Part shown: piece by piece, positions 33,559 to 43,199 of the stretch | Position numbering within the stretch: the stretch's first letter is position 1 | How the letters are laid out: each line of letters starts with the position of its first letter | From: Paraburkholderia caffeinilytica | GTDB lineage: Bacteria; Pseudomonadota; Gammaproteobacteria; Burkholderiales; Burkholderiaceae | Length of the DNA: 64,000 nt | Direction of reading: 5' to 3' | Assembly: GCF_003368325.1 (NCBI RefSeq) | Contig: NZ_CP031466.1 | Span: 3,348,001 to 3,412,000 of the forward strand | Translations under genes and position numbers: made by a program | Notes under the pieces: generated by a model | The model's input: the letters and a program-made list of their open reading frames with translations, nothing else | The model's database searches: none | What the model was told of the DNA's origin: nothing

Positions 33559-35010
33559 TTGAAGAAAACTCTGGAACAGGCACTCGCCCTTGCATCGCCG
33601 CGCATTCTGCCGCGTCCCACTACGCTGCCGAGCACGCTGATTCATTTCAGCGTCGTCGTGCTGTGGTTGCTGCTGTTCGCCCGCGCATTCTTTCTGCAAG
33701 GCGTGGTGGCGTGGTCGACCGGCATTGCCTATGTCGTGTACGACACGTTGCTGCTCGCGTTCGTCACCTGGAAAACGCTGCCGCTGATGCGGCCCACGCC
33801 GCCGCTCGAGCCGGACTTCGATGCGCGCAACTTGCCGGGCATGGGTGTGATCGTCGCGTCGCATAACGAGGCGGCGGTACTGCCGGTGACGCTCGCCGCG
33901 CTGCTGCGCCAGACGCATGGCCCGGCGCAGATTGTGATCGCCGACGACGGTTCAACCGACGCCACTCACGCGCTGCTCACCGAACGCTTCGGCCTGGTTG
34001 CCGCAGCCGACGGCGTGCTGAGCGCGCCGAGTTCGCTGTACCCGAATCTGTACTGGCTGCGCCTGCCGCACGGCGGCAAGCCGCGCGCGCTGAACGCGGC
34101 CATCACGGTCATGACCACCGAGACCGTCATGACCGTCGACGCCGACACGCTGCTCGACGACGACGCCACTTACGCGATGCGCGCCGCCTTCGCGAGCGAG
34201 CCGAAGCTGGTCGCGGCGGCGGGCATTCTGGTGCCGGTGTGCGGCAAATCGGTTTCGGGCCGCGTGTTCCAGTGGTTCCAGACCTACGAGTACATGCGCA
34301 ACTTCATCGCCCGTTTTGCGTGGATGCGCGCCGATAGTCTGCTGCTGATTTCCGGCGCCTTCGCGTCGTTCAAACGCGACGCGCTAGTCGACGTGGGCGG
34401 CTTCGATCCGCAATGTCTTGTCGAAGACTATGAACTGATTCATCGGCTGCGCCGCTATTCGGTCGATCATGGTCTCGGCTGGGACGTGCGCGTAGTCGGC
34501 GATGCCCATGCGCATACCGATGCGCCGGACAACCTCGGCAGTTTCCTGCGGCAGCGCCGTCGCTGGTTCGCGGGCTTCCTGCAAACGCAATACTGGAACC
34601 GCGACATGACCGGCAATCCGCGCTACGGCACGCTGGGCATGCTGATGCTGCCGGTCAAGGCCGTCGATACGATGCAGCCGATCTACGGGCTGACTGCCTT
34701 CGCACTGCTGCTCGGCTTTCTGTTCGGTGGGCATGGCGCGATCGTCGTGTCGATTTTCAGCGTGATCGGCCTCAAGACCGCGATCGACCTCGCGTTTTAT
34801 CTCTGGTGCATCCATCTGTACCGCCGCTGGACTGGCGAGCGCACCGGCTCCAGTTTGTGGATGGCGGTGCTCGCGGCGATTGCCGAGCCGTTCACGTTCC
34901 AACTGGTGCGGCATGTCGGCGCACTGCTCGGCTGGCTGCATTTCCTGCGTGGCGGACGCTCGTGGGGCGTGCAACGCCGCTCCGGACTCGTGACGCGCGA
35001 CGAAAGTTAG
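33559..35010 (+). CDS. Membrane glycosyltransferase family 2
   Basis: A 483-residue processive-type GT2 enzyme. One N-terminal helix is followed by the catalytic domain (about 95-330), with VIADDGSTDATHALL, the DAD metal motif (TVDADTLLDDD), the acceptor acid EDYELIHRLRR and the QRRRW motif. Three or so C-terminal membrane helices follow (about 370-450). This arrangement is that of cellulose/chitin/PNAG-type synthases. A TTG at 33559 is the only plausible start; no ATG lies near the homologous N-terminus. Product unknown; no other polysaccharide genes adjoin. Confidence 0.87.
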   Translation: MKKTLEQALALASPRILPRPTTLPSTLIHFSVVVLWLLLFARAFFLQGVVAWSTGIAYVVYDTLLLAFVTWKTLPLMRPTPPLEPDFDARNLPGMGVIVASHNEAAVLPVTLAALLRQTHGPAQIVIADDGSTDATHALLTERFGLVAAADGVLSAPSSLYPNLYWLRLPHGGKPRALNAAITVMTTETVMTVDADTLLDDDATYAMRAAFASEPKLVAAAGILVPVCGKSVSGRVFQWFQTYEYMRNFIARFAWMRADSLLLISGAFASFKRDALVDVGGFDPQCLVEDYELIHRLRRYSVDHGLGWDVRVVGDAHAHTDAPDNLGSFLRQRRRWFAGFLQTQYWNRDMTGNPRYGTLGMLMLPVKAVDTMQPIYGLTAFALLLGFLFGGHGAIVVSIFSVIGLKTAIDLAFYLWCIHLYRRWTGERTGSSLWMAVLAAIAEPFTFQLVRHVGALLGWLHFLRGGRSWGVQRRSGLVTRDES

Positions 35011-35201
35011 CCGCCGTTTGCCTTATTTGACGCATGCAGGGTGGCCGATAGGCGCGATTGCGCCCATCGGCTGCGCAGCAGGGTGTGCCTTGCCGTGAGC
35101 GGAACCATGCCGCTTCGGGTTCGAGTAGACTGTAACGCGATGTCGGCCCGCGAATTGCAGGGCGGCAACCTTCCATCCGCTCGTGCACGGAGGCTCCACG
35201 T

Positions 35202-36440
35202 ATGCATGCTGTTCCCCCGCTCGAACAAGACACCGTCGATGCGTCAGTCGATGCGCCGCATGCTCATGCAGCCGCGCAAACTAACGTCTCAACAGGTGCG
35301 AAACCACACGCGCCGGATCAGGCCGCCAACGAAGCCCAGGTGCGCGATCTGCGCCGCGTCGGTATTCACCCTGATTACTGGTATCCGCTCGCGTGGTCGC
35401 ATGAGGTGAAGCGGGGCAAGACGCATGGTGTGACGTTCGCGGGTGAGCCGATCGTGCTCGCGCGTACGGAGTCCGGCAAGGTATTCGCGCTCGAAGATCG
35501 TTGCGCACATCGTCAGGTGCCGTTGCATCAGGGCGTGGTGGACGGCGAATCGATCCGCTGCGGTTATCACGGCTGGACCTACGACTGTTCGGGTACGTGC
35601 ATCGATGTGCCGTACCTGGGCCGCGAACGTCTGCCCAATGGCGTGCGTTCCTACCCGTGCCGCGAAGTCGAAGGCCTGATTTTCGTGTTTCCCGGCAATG
35701 CCGAGCTGGCCGAAGAACGGCCGCTACCCGCGTTCGGCTCCGTATCCGACAAGAAGTACAAGACGCGCCGTTTCGGCCGCCCGGTGAATTGCCACTACTC
35801 GTTCATGCACGAGAACCTGATGGACATGAACCATCAGTTCCTGCATCGCCGGCAGATGGGTCAGATGCGCGCGCGCTCGTTGGGCCGGCGGCGCGGTGAC
35901 GGTTGGGTCGAAGTCGATTACACGTTTGCGCGCATGGCCGGCCAGCAGCCGATCGGCGAAGCGATCGTGTTCGGCCAAAGCCGCAAGACCGGTGGCGACA
36001 ACGACAAGGACGTGATGACGATCCGAACCGAGTATCCGTATCAGACGCTGCAGATCCGCACGTCTGACCAGACGCTGGTGATGGATTTGTGGATCATCTA
36101 CGTGCCGCTCGATCGCGAGCAGCGTACGAACCGGACCTTTGGCCTGCTGTCGATTCGCAAACCCGGCATTCCTGGCGTGCTGAATCTCGCGTGGCCGCTG
36201 CTCGTGTGGTTCACCGAACGCATTTTCAAGGAAGACCGCGAAATCGTCGAAGCGGAGCAACGCGCGCACGATTCGCAGGGCGCGGACTGGAATCACGAGG
36301 TGTTTCCGGTTATCAATGATCTACGCGCTTTGCTGCGAGAGAGTGGCGCGCCGGACCAGGTGGTGGGTGCCGGAACGGGTGGCGCCGCGGTGATCCGCTT
36401 CTGGGATTCGCGTCACGGCAATCCATTGTCGAATACCTGA
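35202..36440 (+). CDS. Solitary Rieske oxygenase, catalytic subunit
   Basis: A 412-residue aromatic-ring-hydroxylating oxygenase alpha subunit. About 50 Ala/His-rich residues precede the Rieske domain (C101-x-H103 and C120-x2-H123). The mononuclear iron site is in HENLMDMNHQFLHRR. The C-terminal part has a hydrophobic stretch (VLNLAWPLLVWF) that may be membrane-associated, recalling VanA-like or choline/steroid-type oxygenases. GGAGG lies 10 bases before the ATG. No ferredoxin or reductase gene is next to it, so it must borrow electrons from elsewhere; the rubredoxin-like gene at 36873 is a possible but unproven partner. Confidence 0.88.
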   Translation: MHAVPPLEQDTVDASVDAPHAHAAAQTNVSTGAKPHAPDQAANEAQVRDLRRVGIHPDYWYPLAWSHEVKRGKTHGVTFAGEPIVLARTESGKVFALEDRCAHRQVPLHQGVVDGESIRCGYHGWTYDCSGTCIDVPYLGRERLPNGVRSYPCREVEGLIFVFPGNAELAEERPLPAFGSVSDKKYKTRRFGRPVNCHYSFMHENLMDMNHQFLHRRQMGQMRARSLGRRRGDGWVEVDYTFARMAGQQPIGEAIVFGQSRKTGGDNDKDVMTIRTEYPYQTLQIRTSDQTLVMDLWIIYVPLDREQRTNRTFGLLSIRKPGIPGVLNLAWPLLVWFTERIFKEDREIVEAEQRAHDSQGADWNHEVFPVINDLRALLRESGAPDQVVGAGTGGAAVIRFWDSRHGNPLSNT

Positions 36441-36676
36441 TGATGCTGCAACCGTTGCCGCGATCGTGGGGGCGGTGTCCGAGCATGCTGGCGAGGCAGC
36501 TGTTTCGTAGGCGGCTTTCCGTCCGGTGGAGAATGAATCCATCTCCACTCGGTAGAGAATCCGGGCCGGTCGAGCAGCGATAATGGCGTCTAACACGCCG
36601 AGGTTTGCGCCAATCGAGATGCCTCAGCCTTCAATCCGTGTACCATTTCGCTTTTTCCGATCTTTAAGAACACCTC
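36441..36676. other. Intergenic region
   Basis: 236 bases between the Rieske gene and the small membrane peptide gene. I see no gene and no strong hairpin. Confidence 0.3.
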
Positions 36677-36793
36677 GTGACTACGCAACACATCCCCACC
36701 GCATCCCGTAAATCCCTCACTCTGCTGCAACTGCTGGGTCTCATCGGCGCTGCGGGACTGATCGCAGCGATCGTGCTGAACCAGTTCGCCTGA
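36677..36793 (+). CDS. 38-residue single-pass membrane peptide
   Basis: A GTG-started ORF of 38 codons: a polar start (TTQHIPTASRKS) is followed by one long hydrophobic helix (LTLLQLLGLIGAAGLIAAIV) and a short LNQFA end. It has a GA-rich sequence upstream (AAGAACACC). Codon usage follows the high-GC pattern of the genome, and short membrane peptides of this shape occur in Burkholderia. It lies 79 bases before the rubredoxin-like gene and may be co-transcribed. Function unknown. Confidence 0.6.
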   Translation: MTTQHIPTASRKSLTLLQLLGLIGAAGLIAAIVLNQFA

Positions 36794-36872
36794 CCCCGCC
36801 ACGAAGCCTTTGCTCCAAGCATCCGACCCATGCCGGCCCTAGCCGCCGGCTTCATCGATATTCCGATTTGCC

Positions 36873-37289
36873 ATGTACAAGAAGGGCGTAGCCGTAGAAA
36901 TCCAGTTTTCTCCCGAACGGCTCAACGACGGCGCCGGCGATCCGTACTGGATCGATTTGACCCAAGTTGAAGCGCAACGGTTGCTGGAAAGCCTGCAGGC
37001 ACGCCTCGCCGAAAGCAGTGTGGGGACAGCCGCGCCGCTGGTGGTGAGCCTTGATGAGACGCCAACGTCGCACGTGGTCGATGCGCCGCATGCGGCGGTA
37101 GAAAGCGCGGCGTCTGCGGACGACTTCAAACAATGGGTCTGCGTGATCTGCGGCTGGTTCTACGATGAAGCCGCCGGTTTGCCGGAAGAGAATATTGCGC
37201 CGGGCACCCGCTGGGCAGATGTCCCGGCCGACTGGCGTTGCCCACTGTGCGATGTGGGCAAGGAAGATTTTGCCTTGGTCGAGTTTTAG
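36873..37289 (+). CDS. Rubredoxin-like protein with N-terminal extension
   Basis: A 138-residue protein. The last 50 residues are a rubredoxin: C90-x2-C93 (CVICGW) and C123-x2-C126 (CPLCDV) bind a single iron, with the usual YDEAAG and APGTRWADVPADWRCP blocks. The first 85 residues are an extension without motif that could target a partner. Rubredoxins give electrons to alkane hydroxylases or other oxygenases. Start with ATG; no AlkB-type gene is visible in this window. Confidence 0.88.
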   Translation: MYKKGVAVEIQFSPERLNDGAGDPYWIDLTQVEAQRLLESLQARLAESSVGTAAPLVVSLDETPTSHVVDAPHAAVESAASADDFKQWVCVICGWFYDEAAGLPEENIAPGTRWADVPADWRCPLCDVGKEDFALVEF

Positions 37290-37340
37290 GCTCGACAAAC
37301 CTTCCACGGCGCGGCGCCAATCGATCGTTGAACCGCGTCG

Positions 37341-38267
37341 TTACTGCTTACGTTTCGAGAGGGCTTTCAACTGTAGACGTAGCGCGTCGGCCTCGCTTTG
37401 CAGCGCTGCGACGAAGGCGCCCGCCAGCGGATGGCTCGGACGATGCTCCGGATAAACCACACTCACGCGAAACGGCAGCGACACGCCGAGCGGCCGGATA
37501 TGCAGATTGCGGCCCACGAAATCCAACGCGGTAAGCGGATTGACGATGGCCACACCGAGACCCTGCCGCACAAAACTGCAAACGGAGACGGCGGTGGGCG
37601 TCTCGATCATCTGGCGGCGCGCGATGCCCGCTTGCGTGAAGGCTTCGTCGATCTGAATCCGGTACGGATCGTTCGACGACAGGCTGATGAACGGCTGGTT
37701 CGCGAAATCCTTCAACTCGATCACCCGCTTTGCGAGCAATGGGTGCCCATCGGGCAGCACGCAGACTTCATCCACTTCAAGCAAGGGCGTCAGGCGTGTG
37801 CCAGCAGGCGGCGCGCCGTGTTCCGTCAAGCCGAGGTCGTAGCGCTGCGCGGTCAGCCATTCTTCGAGAAATGGTGATTCCTGCGTCGCGATCGAGAGGC
37901 TGACGCCGGGTTGTGCATCGTGAAAACGTCTCGATGCGCCTGGCAGGATCGAGTGCGAGAACGCGGGCAACGCGATGAGGGATAGCTGGCCGCCCTGAAA
38001 TTCGCGCAGGCTTGCCGCCGTGGACGCCACTCGCTCGAGCCCGATATACGCGCGCTTGATTTCATCGAACAGCGTCAGCGCGGACATGGTTGGACGCAAG
38101 CGACCATGCACGCGTTCGAACAAGGCAAAGCCGATGCTCTGTTCCATGCGCGCGAGTTCGCGGCTCACTGTGGGCTGCGAGGTGAAGAGCATCTCGGCCG
38201 CTTTGGTCACGCTGCCTGCCGTCATCAACGCGCGGAAGACTTCGATATGTCGATGAGTGAGCACCAT
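37341..38267 (-). CDS. LysR family regulator (divergent from the DAP decarboxylase gene)
   Basis: A 308-residue LysR-type regulator. The HTH is at residues 1-65 (EVFRALMTAGSVTKAAEMLFTSQPTVSRELARME), followed by a periplasmic-binding-like effector domain (about 90-295). The ATG at 38267 is used since the family starts at THRHIEVFRAL. It is divergent from the decarboxylase gene with a 112-base gap, the classic LysR-lysA arrangement in proteobacteria, so regulation by diaminopimelate/lysine is likely. Confidence 0.9.
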   Translation of the reverse strand: MVLTHRHIEVFRALMTAGSVTKAAEMLFTSQPTVSRELARMEQSIGFALFERVHGRLRPTMSALTLFDEIKRAYIGLERVASTAASLREFQGGQLSLIALPAFSHSILPGASRRFHDAQPGVSLSIATQESPFLEEWLTAQRYDLGLTEHGAPPAGTRLTPLLEVDEVCVLPDGHPLLAKRVIELKDFANQPFISLSSNDPYRIQIDEAFTQAGIARRQMIETPTAVSVCSFVRQGLGVAIVNPLTALDFVGRNLHIRPLGVSLPFRVSVVYPEHRPSHPLAGAFVAALQSEADALRLQLKALSKRKQ

Positions 38268-38379
38268 GGTATGTATATCAGGAATGAATGGATTGGCGAA
38301 AAATAGGTATTTTACTGAATGATCGGTTCTCGGCATCATGTTGCTCAAACCCATGCTTCGATACAGGGAACCGAGCACC

Positions 38380-39621
38380 GTGACCATTTTCAATCCACAG
38401 CAACTTGTCGAACTCGCTCGACAGCACGGCACGCCTCTTTGGATCTATGAGGCCGACGTGATTCGTCAGCGTATCGCCGAGTTGCGTTGCTTCGATGTGG
38501 TCCGCTACGCGCAGAAGGCGTGTTCGAACGTGCACATCCTTCAGCTGATGCGAGACGAAGGCGCGATGGTCGACGCCGTGTCCTTGGGCGAAATCGCGCG
38601 CAGTCTCGCTGCGGGTTTCACGCCGGATGGCGATCCCGAAGGCGTCGTCTTTACAGCGGATCTCATCGATCACGCGACGCTGGCCGCCGTGATCGAGCAT
38701 CGCATCACGGTCAACGCCGGGTCGCTCGATATGCTTGAACGTGTGGGGGAGCATGCGCCTGAAGGTCACCGTGTGTGGTTGCGGATCAATCCCGGTTTCG
38801 GCCACGGACACAGCAACAAGACCAACACCGGCGGCGAGCATAGCAAGCACGGCATCTGGCTCGACGACGTGCCGCTGGCGATCGCCATGGTGCGGCGTTA
38901 CGGCCTGAAGTTGGTGGGGTTGCACATGCACATCGGCTCCGGCGTCGACTATATGCACCTATCGCGAGTGTGTGATGCGATGGTCGAAGCGGTGCAAGGC
39001 TTGGGGCACGATATCGAAGCGATTTCGGCGGGCGGCGGTTTGTCGGTACCGTATAGCGAGGGCGAGCCGCGGATCGACGTCGAGCATTATTTCCATCTCT
39101 GGGACACGGCGCGGCGGCAGATCGAAGCGCATCTCGGGCATGGCGTGAGACTGGAGATCGAACCAGGGCGCTTTCTGGTCGCCGAAGCCGGTGTGCTGGT
39201 TGCCGAGGTGCACGCGCTGAACCGGCGGCCGAACCGGCAGTTCGCCTTGGTCGATGCGGGCTTCAACGATCTGATGAGGCCGTCGTTTTACGGTAGCCAT
39301 CATGAGATGACGGTGGTGAAAGGCAACGGCATGCCGAGCGAAGCGCCGGTTGGTTCCTTCGCGGTGGCCGGACCGTTGTGCGAAGCGGGCGATGTGTTCA
39401 CGCAGGCGGCCGGCGGCGTCGTCACGAGCCGTTCCATGCAGGCGCCGGAAGTAGGGGACTTCATCGTGTTTCATGACGCCGGGGCGTACGGTGCGTCGAT
39501 GTCATCGAACTACAACAGCCGGCCGCTGGCGCCCGAGGTGTTGCTGGAGAACGGCAAGCCGCGGTTGATCCGGCGTCGGCAAACCATTGAGGAATTGATC
39601 GCGCTCGAAACGCCGGACTGA
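38380..39621 (+). CDS. lysA: Diaminopimelate decarboxylase family protein
   Basis: A 413-residue PLP-dependent fold III decarboxylase (meso-DAP to lysine, or a relative such as L-glutamyl/ornithine type). The PLP lysine is in VRYAQKACSN, the glycine loop reads SAGGGLSVPY, and the C-terminal block has CEAGDVFTQ with the catalytic Cys, then YGASMSSNYNSR. The GTG at 38380 (VTIFNPQQL) is chosen because AGGGA lies 10 bases upstream; an ATG at 38338 would add 14 residues. It may be a second lysA; the copy number in the genome cannot be judged here. Confidence 0.85.
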   Translation: MTIFNPQQLVELARQHGTPLWIYEADVIRQRIAELRCFDVVRYAQKACSNVHILQLMRDEGAMVDAVSLGEIARSLAAGFTPDGDPEGVVFTADLIDHATLAAVIEHRITVNAGSLDMLERVGEHAPEGHRVWLRINPGFGHGHSNKTNTGGEHSKHGIWLDDVPLAIAMVRRYGLKLVGLHMHIGSGVDYMHLSRVCDAMVEAVQGLGHDIEAISAGGGLSVPYSEGEPRIDVEHYFHLWDTARRQIEAHLGHGVRLEIEPGRFLVAEAGVLVAEVHALNRRPNRQFALVDAGFNDLMRPSFYGSHHEMTVVKGNGMPSEAPVGSFAVAGPLCEAGDVFTQAAGGVVTSRSMQAPEVGDFIVFHDAGAYGASMSSNYNSRPLAPEVLLENGKPRLIRRRQTIEELIALETPD

Positions 39622-39669
39622 GCACGCTCATACCCACCTGGCTGGAATTGCGGCATCAAGCCTCCCGCT

Positions 39670-40590
39670 TCATCGCGCCCGCACCGTGCGCGTGTACGAC
39701 GCAATCATCGTCGCGAGTTCCTGCGCGGCGGGCGTGACGGGAATCGCCGCGCGTTGCAGCAGGCACACGTTCTGTTCGATCGCGCGCTCGTGCACATTGA
39801 TCGACGTGAGCGTGCTCGCAAACGGTCCGCGTTTCGCGACGATCGACGACTCCAGCGACAGGCAATCCGTCGCGCCAACCAGATGCAGCGTTTCGTACAG
39901 CCCTTCCACCGTCGCGATGATTTTCGGCGACGGCAAGCCGCTGCTTTCGAACAGATGGTTCAGGCGATTGACCTGCGGATCGTCGGTGAGATTCGGCGAG
40001 CGCGTGGCCACCCACGTGCAATCGACGAGTTCGGCCAGCGAAGTCGCACCGGCTTTCGGATGACCTCGACGGCAGACGATCACCGGATCGGACGGATAGA
40101 GCGGCGTCACGGACAGATCGGCCGTGTCGGTATGTTTCGACACTAGCGCGACAGCGAAATCGAGCGTGCCTTCGCGAATCCACGAAATCATCATGCGCGA
40201 TGTGCCGGTGCGCAAATGCACCGCGACCCGCTCGAAGCGCGCGCGGAACTCCATCAACACAGGGGCAAAGGCGTCGATGAGCGGCTCGGTGGTCATGCCG
40301 AACGTGACCTCGCCCGCATAGTCGCCACGCAATTGCTGCACTTCCTGTTCGGCGCGCTCGCATTCGCCGAGAATCGCACCGGCGCGCTGCAACAGGCGCT
40401 GGCCGAGGGCGGTCAGCGCGATTCCGCGGTTCGTGCGGGTGAATAAGGTCGCGCCCAGCATCGATTCGAGGTTCTGCAACTGCTGCGTGATGCCGCTCTG
40501 GGCGATGCCGAGCGCTCGCGACGCCGCGCGGATGCTGCCGTGCTCGGCAATGGCGGTGAACGCGCGCAGCTGGGAGATCGTCAACGCCAT
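39670..40590 (-). CDS. LysR family transcriptional regulator
   Basis: A 306-residue LysR protein with HTH at residues 1-65 (QLRAFTAIAEHGSIRAASRALGIAQSGITQQ) and a complete effector domain. It is divergent from the amino-acid-binding protein gene at 40707 with a 116-base gap, so it probably controls that gene and the deacylase gene behind it. It converges with the DAP decarboxylase gene. Confidence 0.9.
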   Translation of the reverse strand: MALTISQLRAFTAIAEHGSIRAASRALGIAQSGITQQLQNLESMLGATLFTRTNRGIALTALGQRLLQRAGAILGECERAEQEVQQLRGDYAGEVTFGMTTEPLIDAFAPVLMEFRARFERVAVHLRTGTSRMMISWIREGTLDFAVALVSKHTDTADLSVTPLYPSDPVIVCRRGHPKAGATSLAELVDCTWVATRSPNLTDDPQVNRLNHLFESSGLPSPKIIATVEGLYETLHLVGATDCLSLESSIVAKRGPFASTLTSINVHERAIEQNVCLLQRAAIPVTPAAQELATMIASYTRTVRAR

Positions 40591-40706
40591 GAAGAGTCTC
40601 GGTGATCGGTAAAAGTGATCATGATATTACTTTCGGTGCTTCTTTGAAGCGCGGCGACGGCATAGGATGGCCCAGTAGTCATCCGCCCAACTCACACCCG
40701 TCTCCC

Positions 40707-41474
40707 ATGAAAATTCCGCTGATGCTCTTGAGCGCCGCGCTGGCTTTCAGCTGTGGTGCGTTTGCCGCCGACCCCGCCACGTTGCGCCTCGGTATCGATC
40801 CGACCTATCCGCCGATGGACGCCAAGGCGCCCGACGGCAGCTTCAAAGGTTTCGACGTCGATCTCGGCAACGAAATCTGCCGGCGCATCCATGCGCATTG
40901 CCAGTGGGTCGAACTCGAGTTCTCGGGGATGACTCCGGCGCTGCAGGCGCGCAAGATCGACGCGATTCTTTCGTCGATGGCGATCACCGAAAAGCGCGAG
41001 CAGCAGATCCTGTTTTCGTCGAAGCTGTTTCAGTTCAAATCGCGGCTGATCGCGCGCCAGGGTTCAGCGCTCGCGGGCGGAACGAATGCGTTGGCCGGCA
41101 AGCAGATCGGCGTGCAGTCGGGCACACAGTTCGAGAGTTATGCGCTGAAGAATTGGGCGCCGCTTGGCGTGCAGGTGGTCGCGTACAAGAGTCAGGAGGA
41201 GGTGTTCGCCGACTTGCAGAACGGCCGGCTTGACGGCGCGTTGCTCGGTTCCGTCGAAGCCGACTACGGTTTTTTGCGCACGCCGGCGGGGAAGGGCTTT
41301 GCGTTTGCCGGCGAGCCGCTTTCGATGGGCGATCGTGGCGTGGGGATCGGTTTGCGCAAGGATGAGACTGCGGTGCAGGCGTCCATTAACGAGGCGATTG
41401 CATCGATGCGCAAGGACGGTACCTACATGCAGATCGCGAAGAAGTACTTCGACTTCGATCCGTACGGCAATTGA
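40707..41474 (+). CDS. Periplasmic amino-acid-binding protein (HisJ/ArgT-like)
   Basis: A 255-residue family 3 solute-binding protein. The signal peptide spans residues 1-21 (a hydrophobic LMLLSAALAFSCGAFAA core). The mature part starts DPATLRLGIDPTYPP and has GFDVDLGNEICRRI and the SMAITEKREQQILFS block of basic amino-acid binders. The ATG at 40707 is set by the signal peptide. No permease or ATPase gene is adjacent, so it may use a remote ABC transporter. It probably binds Arg, Lys, Orn or His. Confidence 0.9.
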   Translation: MKIPLMLLSAALAFSCGAFAADPATLRLGIDPTYPPMDAKAPDGSFKGFDVDLGNEICRRIHAHCQWVELEFSGMTPALQARKIDAILSSMAITEKREQQILFSSKLFQFKSRLIARQGSALAGGTNALAGKQIGVQSGTQFESYALKNWAPLGVQVVAYKSQEEVFADLQNGRLDGALLGSVEADYGFLRTPAGKGFAFAGEPLSMGDRGVGIGLRKDETAVQASINEAIASMRKDGTYMQIAKKYFDFDPYGN

Positions 41475-41512
41475 TTTTCCGTTTTACTTCTTTTTTCAGA
41501 CCTCCTGCTCTT

Positions 41513-42631
41513 ATGAACAAGCAATCGATTCCGCTTCTCTCGCCAGCGATTGGCACGCACCGCGAACTGGTGTCGTTTCATTTTGGTCCGGCGGATAGCG
41601 GTCAAAAGATCTATATCCAGTCGTCGCTGCATGCTGACGAAACGCCGGCGATGTTGACGACGGTTTTGCTTAAGCGTCGATTGCTCGAACTGGAGAAGCA
41701 GGGCGCGCTGAACGCGGAAATCGTGCTGGTGCCGGTGGCGAATCCTGTCGGACTTGGGCAGTACGTGCTTGGGCAGTTTCTCGGGCGCTTCGATCTCGGC
41801 AGCGGCAAGAACTTCAATCGGCACTTCATGCAGTTTTCGAAACTGGTGGAGCGGGCTAAGGATGCGTTGGGTTCGGATGCCGAGGAGAATCGGCGGATTG
41901 TTCGCGAGTTGATCGCTGCTGAACTGGCTGAACAGAAACCGTTGACCGAGTTCGAGTCGCTGCAATTGGCCTTGCTGAAGCTGTCTTTCGATGCGGATGT
42001 GGTGATCGATTTGCATTGCTCTTTGGAAGCGGCGATGCATCTCTATACCAGTGAGGCCGCGTGGCCTGAGTTCGAGCCTTTGTCACGGTATTTGGGCGCG
42101 CAGGCTTCGTTGCTGGCGACTAACTCGGGCGGTGAGTCGTTTGATGAGACGCATAGCTTGTTGTGGTGGAAGCTGCAGCAGGAAATGCCTGCTACCAAGC
42201 CTGTGCCCAATGGGACGATTGCGGTGACGGTGGAGTGTCGTGGGCAACGGGATGTTTCTTATGAAGTCGCGCAAGAGGATGCGGACGCGATCGTGGATTA
42301 TCTTGGTTGGCGAAAGGCGATTCGGGTTGATGCGGTTAAGCCGTTGCCTGAGCTTTTGGCGCCTGCGACGCCGCTAGCTGGCAGCGAACAGTTCTATGCA
42401 CCCGTTAGCGGAATTCTGATTCACCGCGCGAAGATCGGAGACACGATTCGCATCGGACAGCCTTTGTTCGATATCGTCGATCCGTTGACTGACGAGACAA
42501 CTACGCTTTGTAGCAATACTGAGGGCGTGTTTTATATGCGACGCGCGATTCGGTTTGTGACGGCTGGGGCGCCTTTGGGGCGGGTGACTGGGAAGACGGC
42601 TTTTAGGACTGGGGTTTTGTTGGGGGCGTGA
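41513..42631 (+). CDS. Succinylglutamate desuccinylase/aspartoacylase family protein
   Basis: A 372-residue M14-like zinc amidohydrolase. The zinc ligands are visible as H40-x2-E43 (SLHADETP) and a later His in VIDLHCS; the general base is probably in VTVECRG. The C-terminal 90 residues contain a biotinyl/lipoyl-like hammerhead (YAPVSGILIHRAKIGDTIRI), as in many AstE/AspA-family proteins. It is 38 bases after the binding-protein gene and likely co-transcribed. It would remove an N-acyl group from an amino acid taken up by the system. Confidence 0.87.
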   Translation: MNKQSIPLLSPAIGTHRELVSFHFGPADSGQKIYIQSSLHADETPAMLTTVLLKRRLLELEKQGALNAEIVLVPVANPVGLGQYVLGQFLGRFDLGSGKNFNRHFMQFSKLVERAKDALGSDAEENRRIVRELIAAELAEQKPLTEFESLQLALLKLSFDADVVIDLHCSLEAAMHLYTSEAAWPEFEPLSRYLGAQASLLATNSGGESFDETHSLLWWKLQQEMPATKPVPNGTIAVTVECRGQRDVSYEVAQEDADAIVDYLGWRKAIRVDAVKPLPELLAPATPLAGSEQFYAPVSGILIHRAKIGDTIRIGQPLFDIVDPLTDETTTLCSNTEGVFYMRRAIRFVTAGAPLGRVTGKTAFRTGVLLGA

Positions 42632-43199
42632 GAATTCTTGCCTTTAGCGGCGACGACCTCTTTCCTTGGGGTGCTTTATAGGACAGCCTGTGGCGAGAGA
42701 GTCGAGATCGCACCGTCCCCACGCGTACGATTCGATCGTGCATGCGGACTGGTACGATTCAGCAGAAGACTATGCGGACTTGGCGGGCGGGCAGCGGATG
42801 GCCGCGCTGCACGGACCAGTACTAGCGGCCACCACGCCGCAGCAATGAAGAAGGCGCGAGCAATCGCGCTTTTTTATTGCCTCAACAGTTCACTCACAGT
42901 CGTACATCGTCCGATGATTTATCCCAATTGATAAATAGACATTTCTGATGGCGCCACTCACCTCGGCTATTTAATCTTATGGATTACAGATTATTACAGA
43001 GCTAGCCCGCTGATTGTAGGTGGCGAGACGTAATGGCGAATATGCTCCGGTGCTGATCGGTCACTCAGAATTTTCCGAAAAAAAGATGCGACCCGCACCG
43101 AGGTTGCGCGAAAAGTCGGGAAGCAGTCGCGATTGCGGCAGCAACATCAGAACAAAAAATGGGGTAATCCTTTTGCGGTTTGTGTGAGGTAAGAGAGGC
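42632..43199. other. Intergenic region with a terminator and a doubtful small ORF
   Basis: 568 bases. A TTG-started ORF of 60 codons (42666-42848, containing HADWYDSAEDYADLAGGQRM) ends six bases before a terminator hairpin and may be a small gene or a remnant. From about 42880 the sequence becomes AT-rich and marks the left border of the next island. No other gene seen. Confidence 0.4.
42854..42876 (+). terminator. Rho-independent terminator
   Basis: Short stem GCGCGA-GCAA-TCGCGC followed immediately by a run of seven T-rich bases (TTTTTTATT). It ends transcription from the deacylase operon or from the small ORF before it. Confidence 0.7.
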
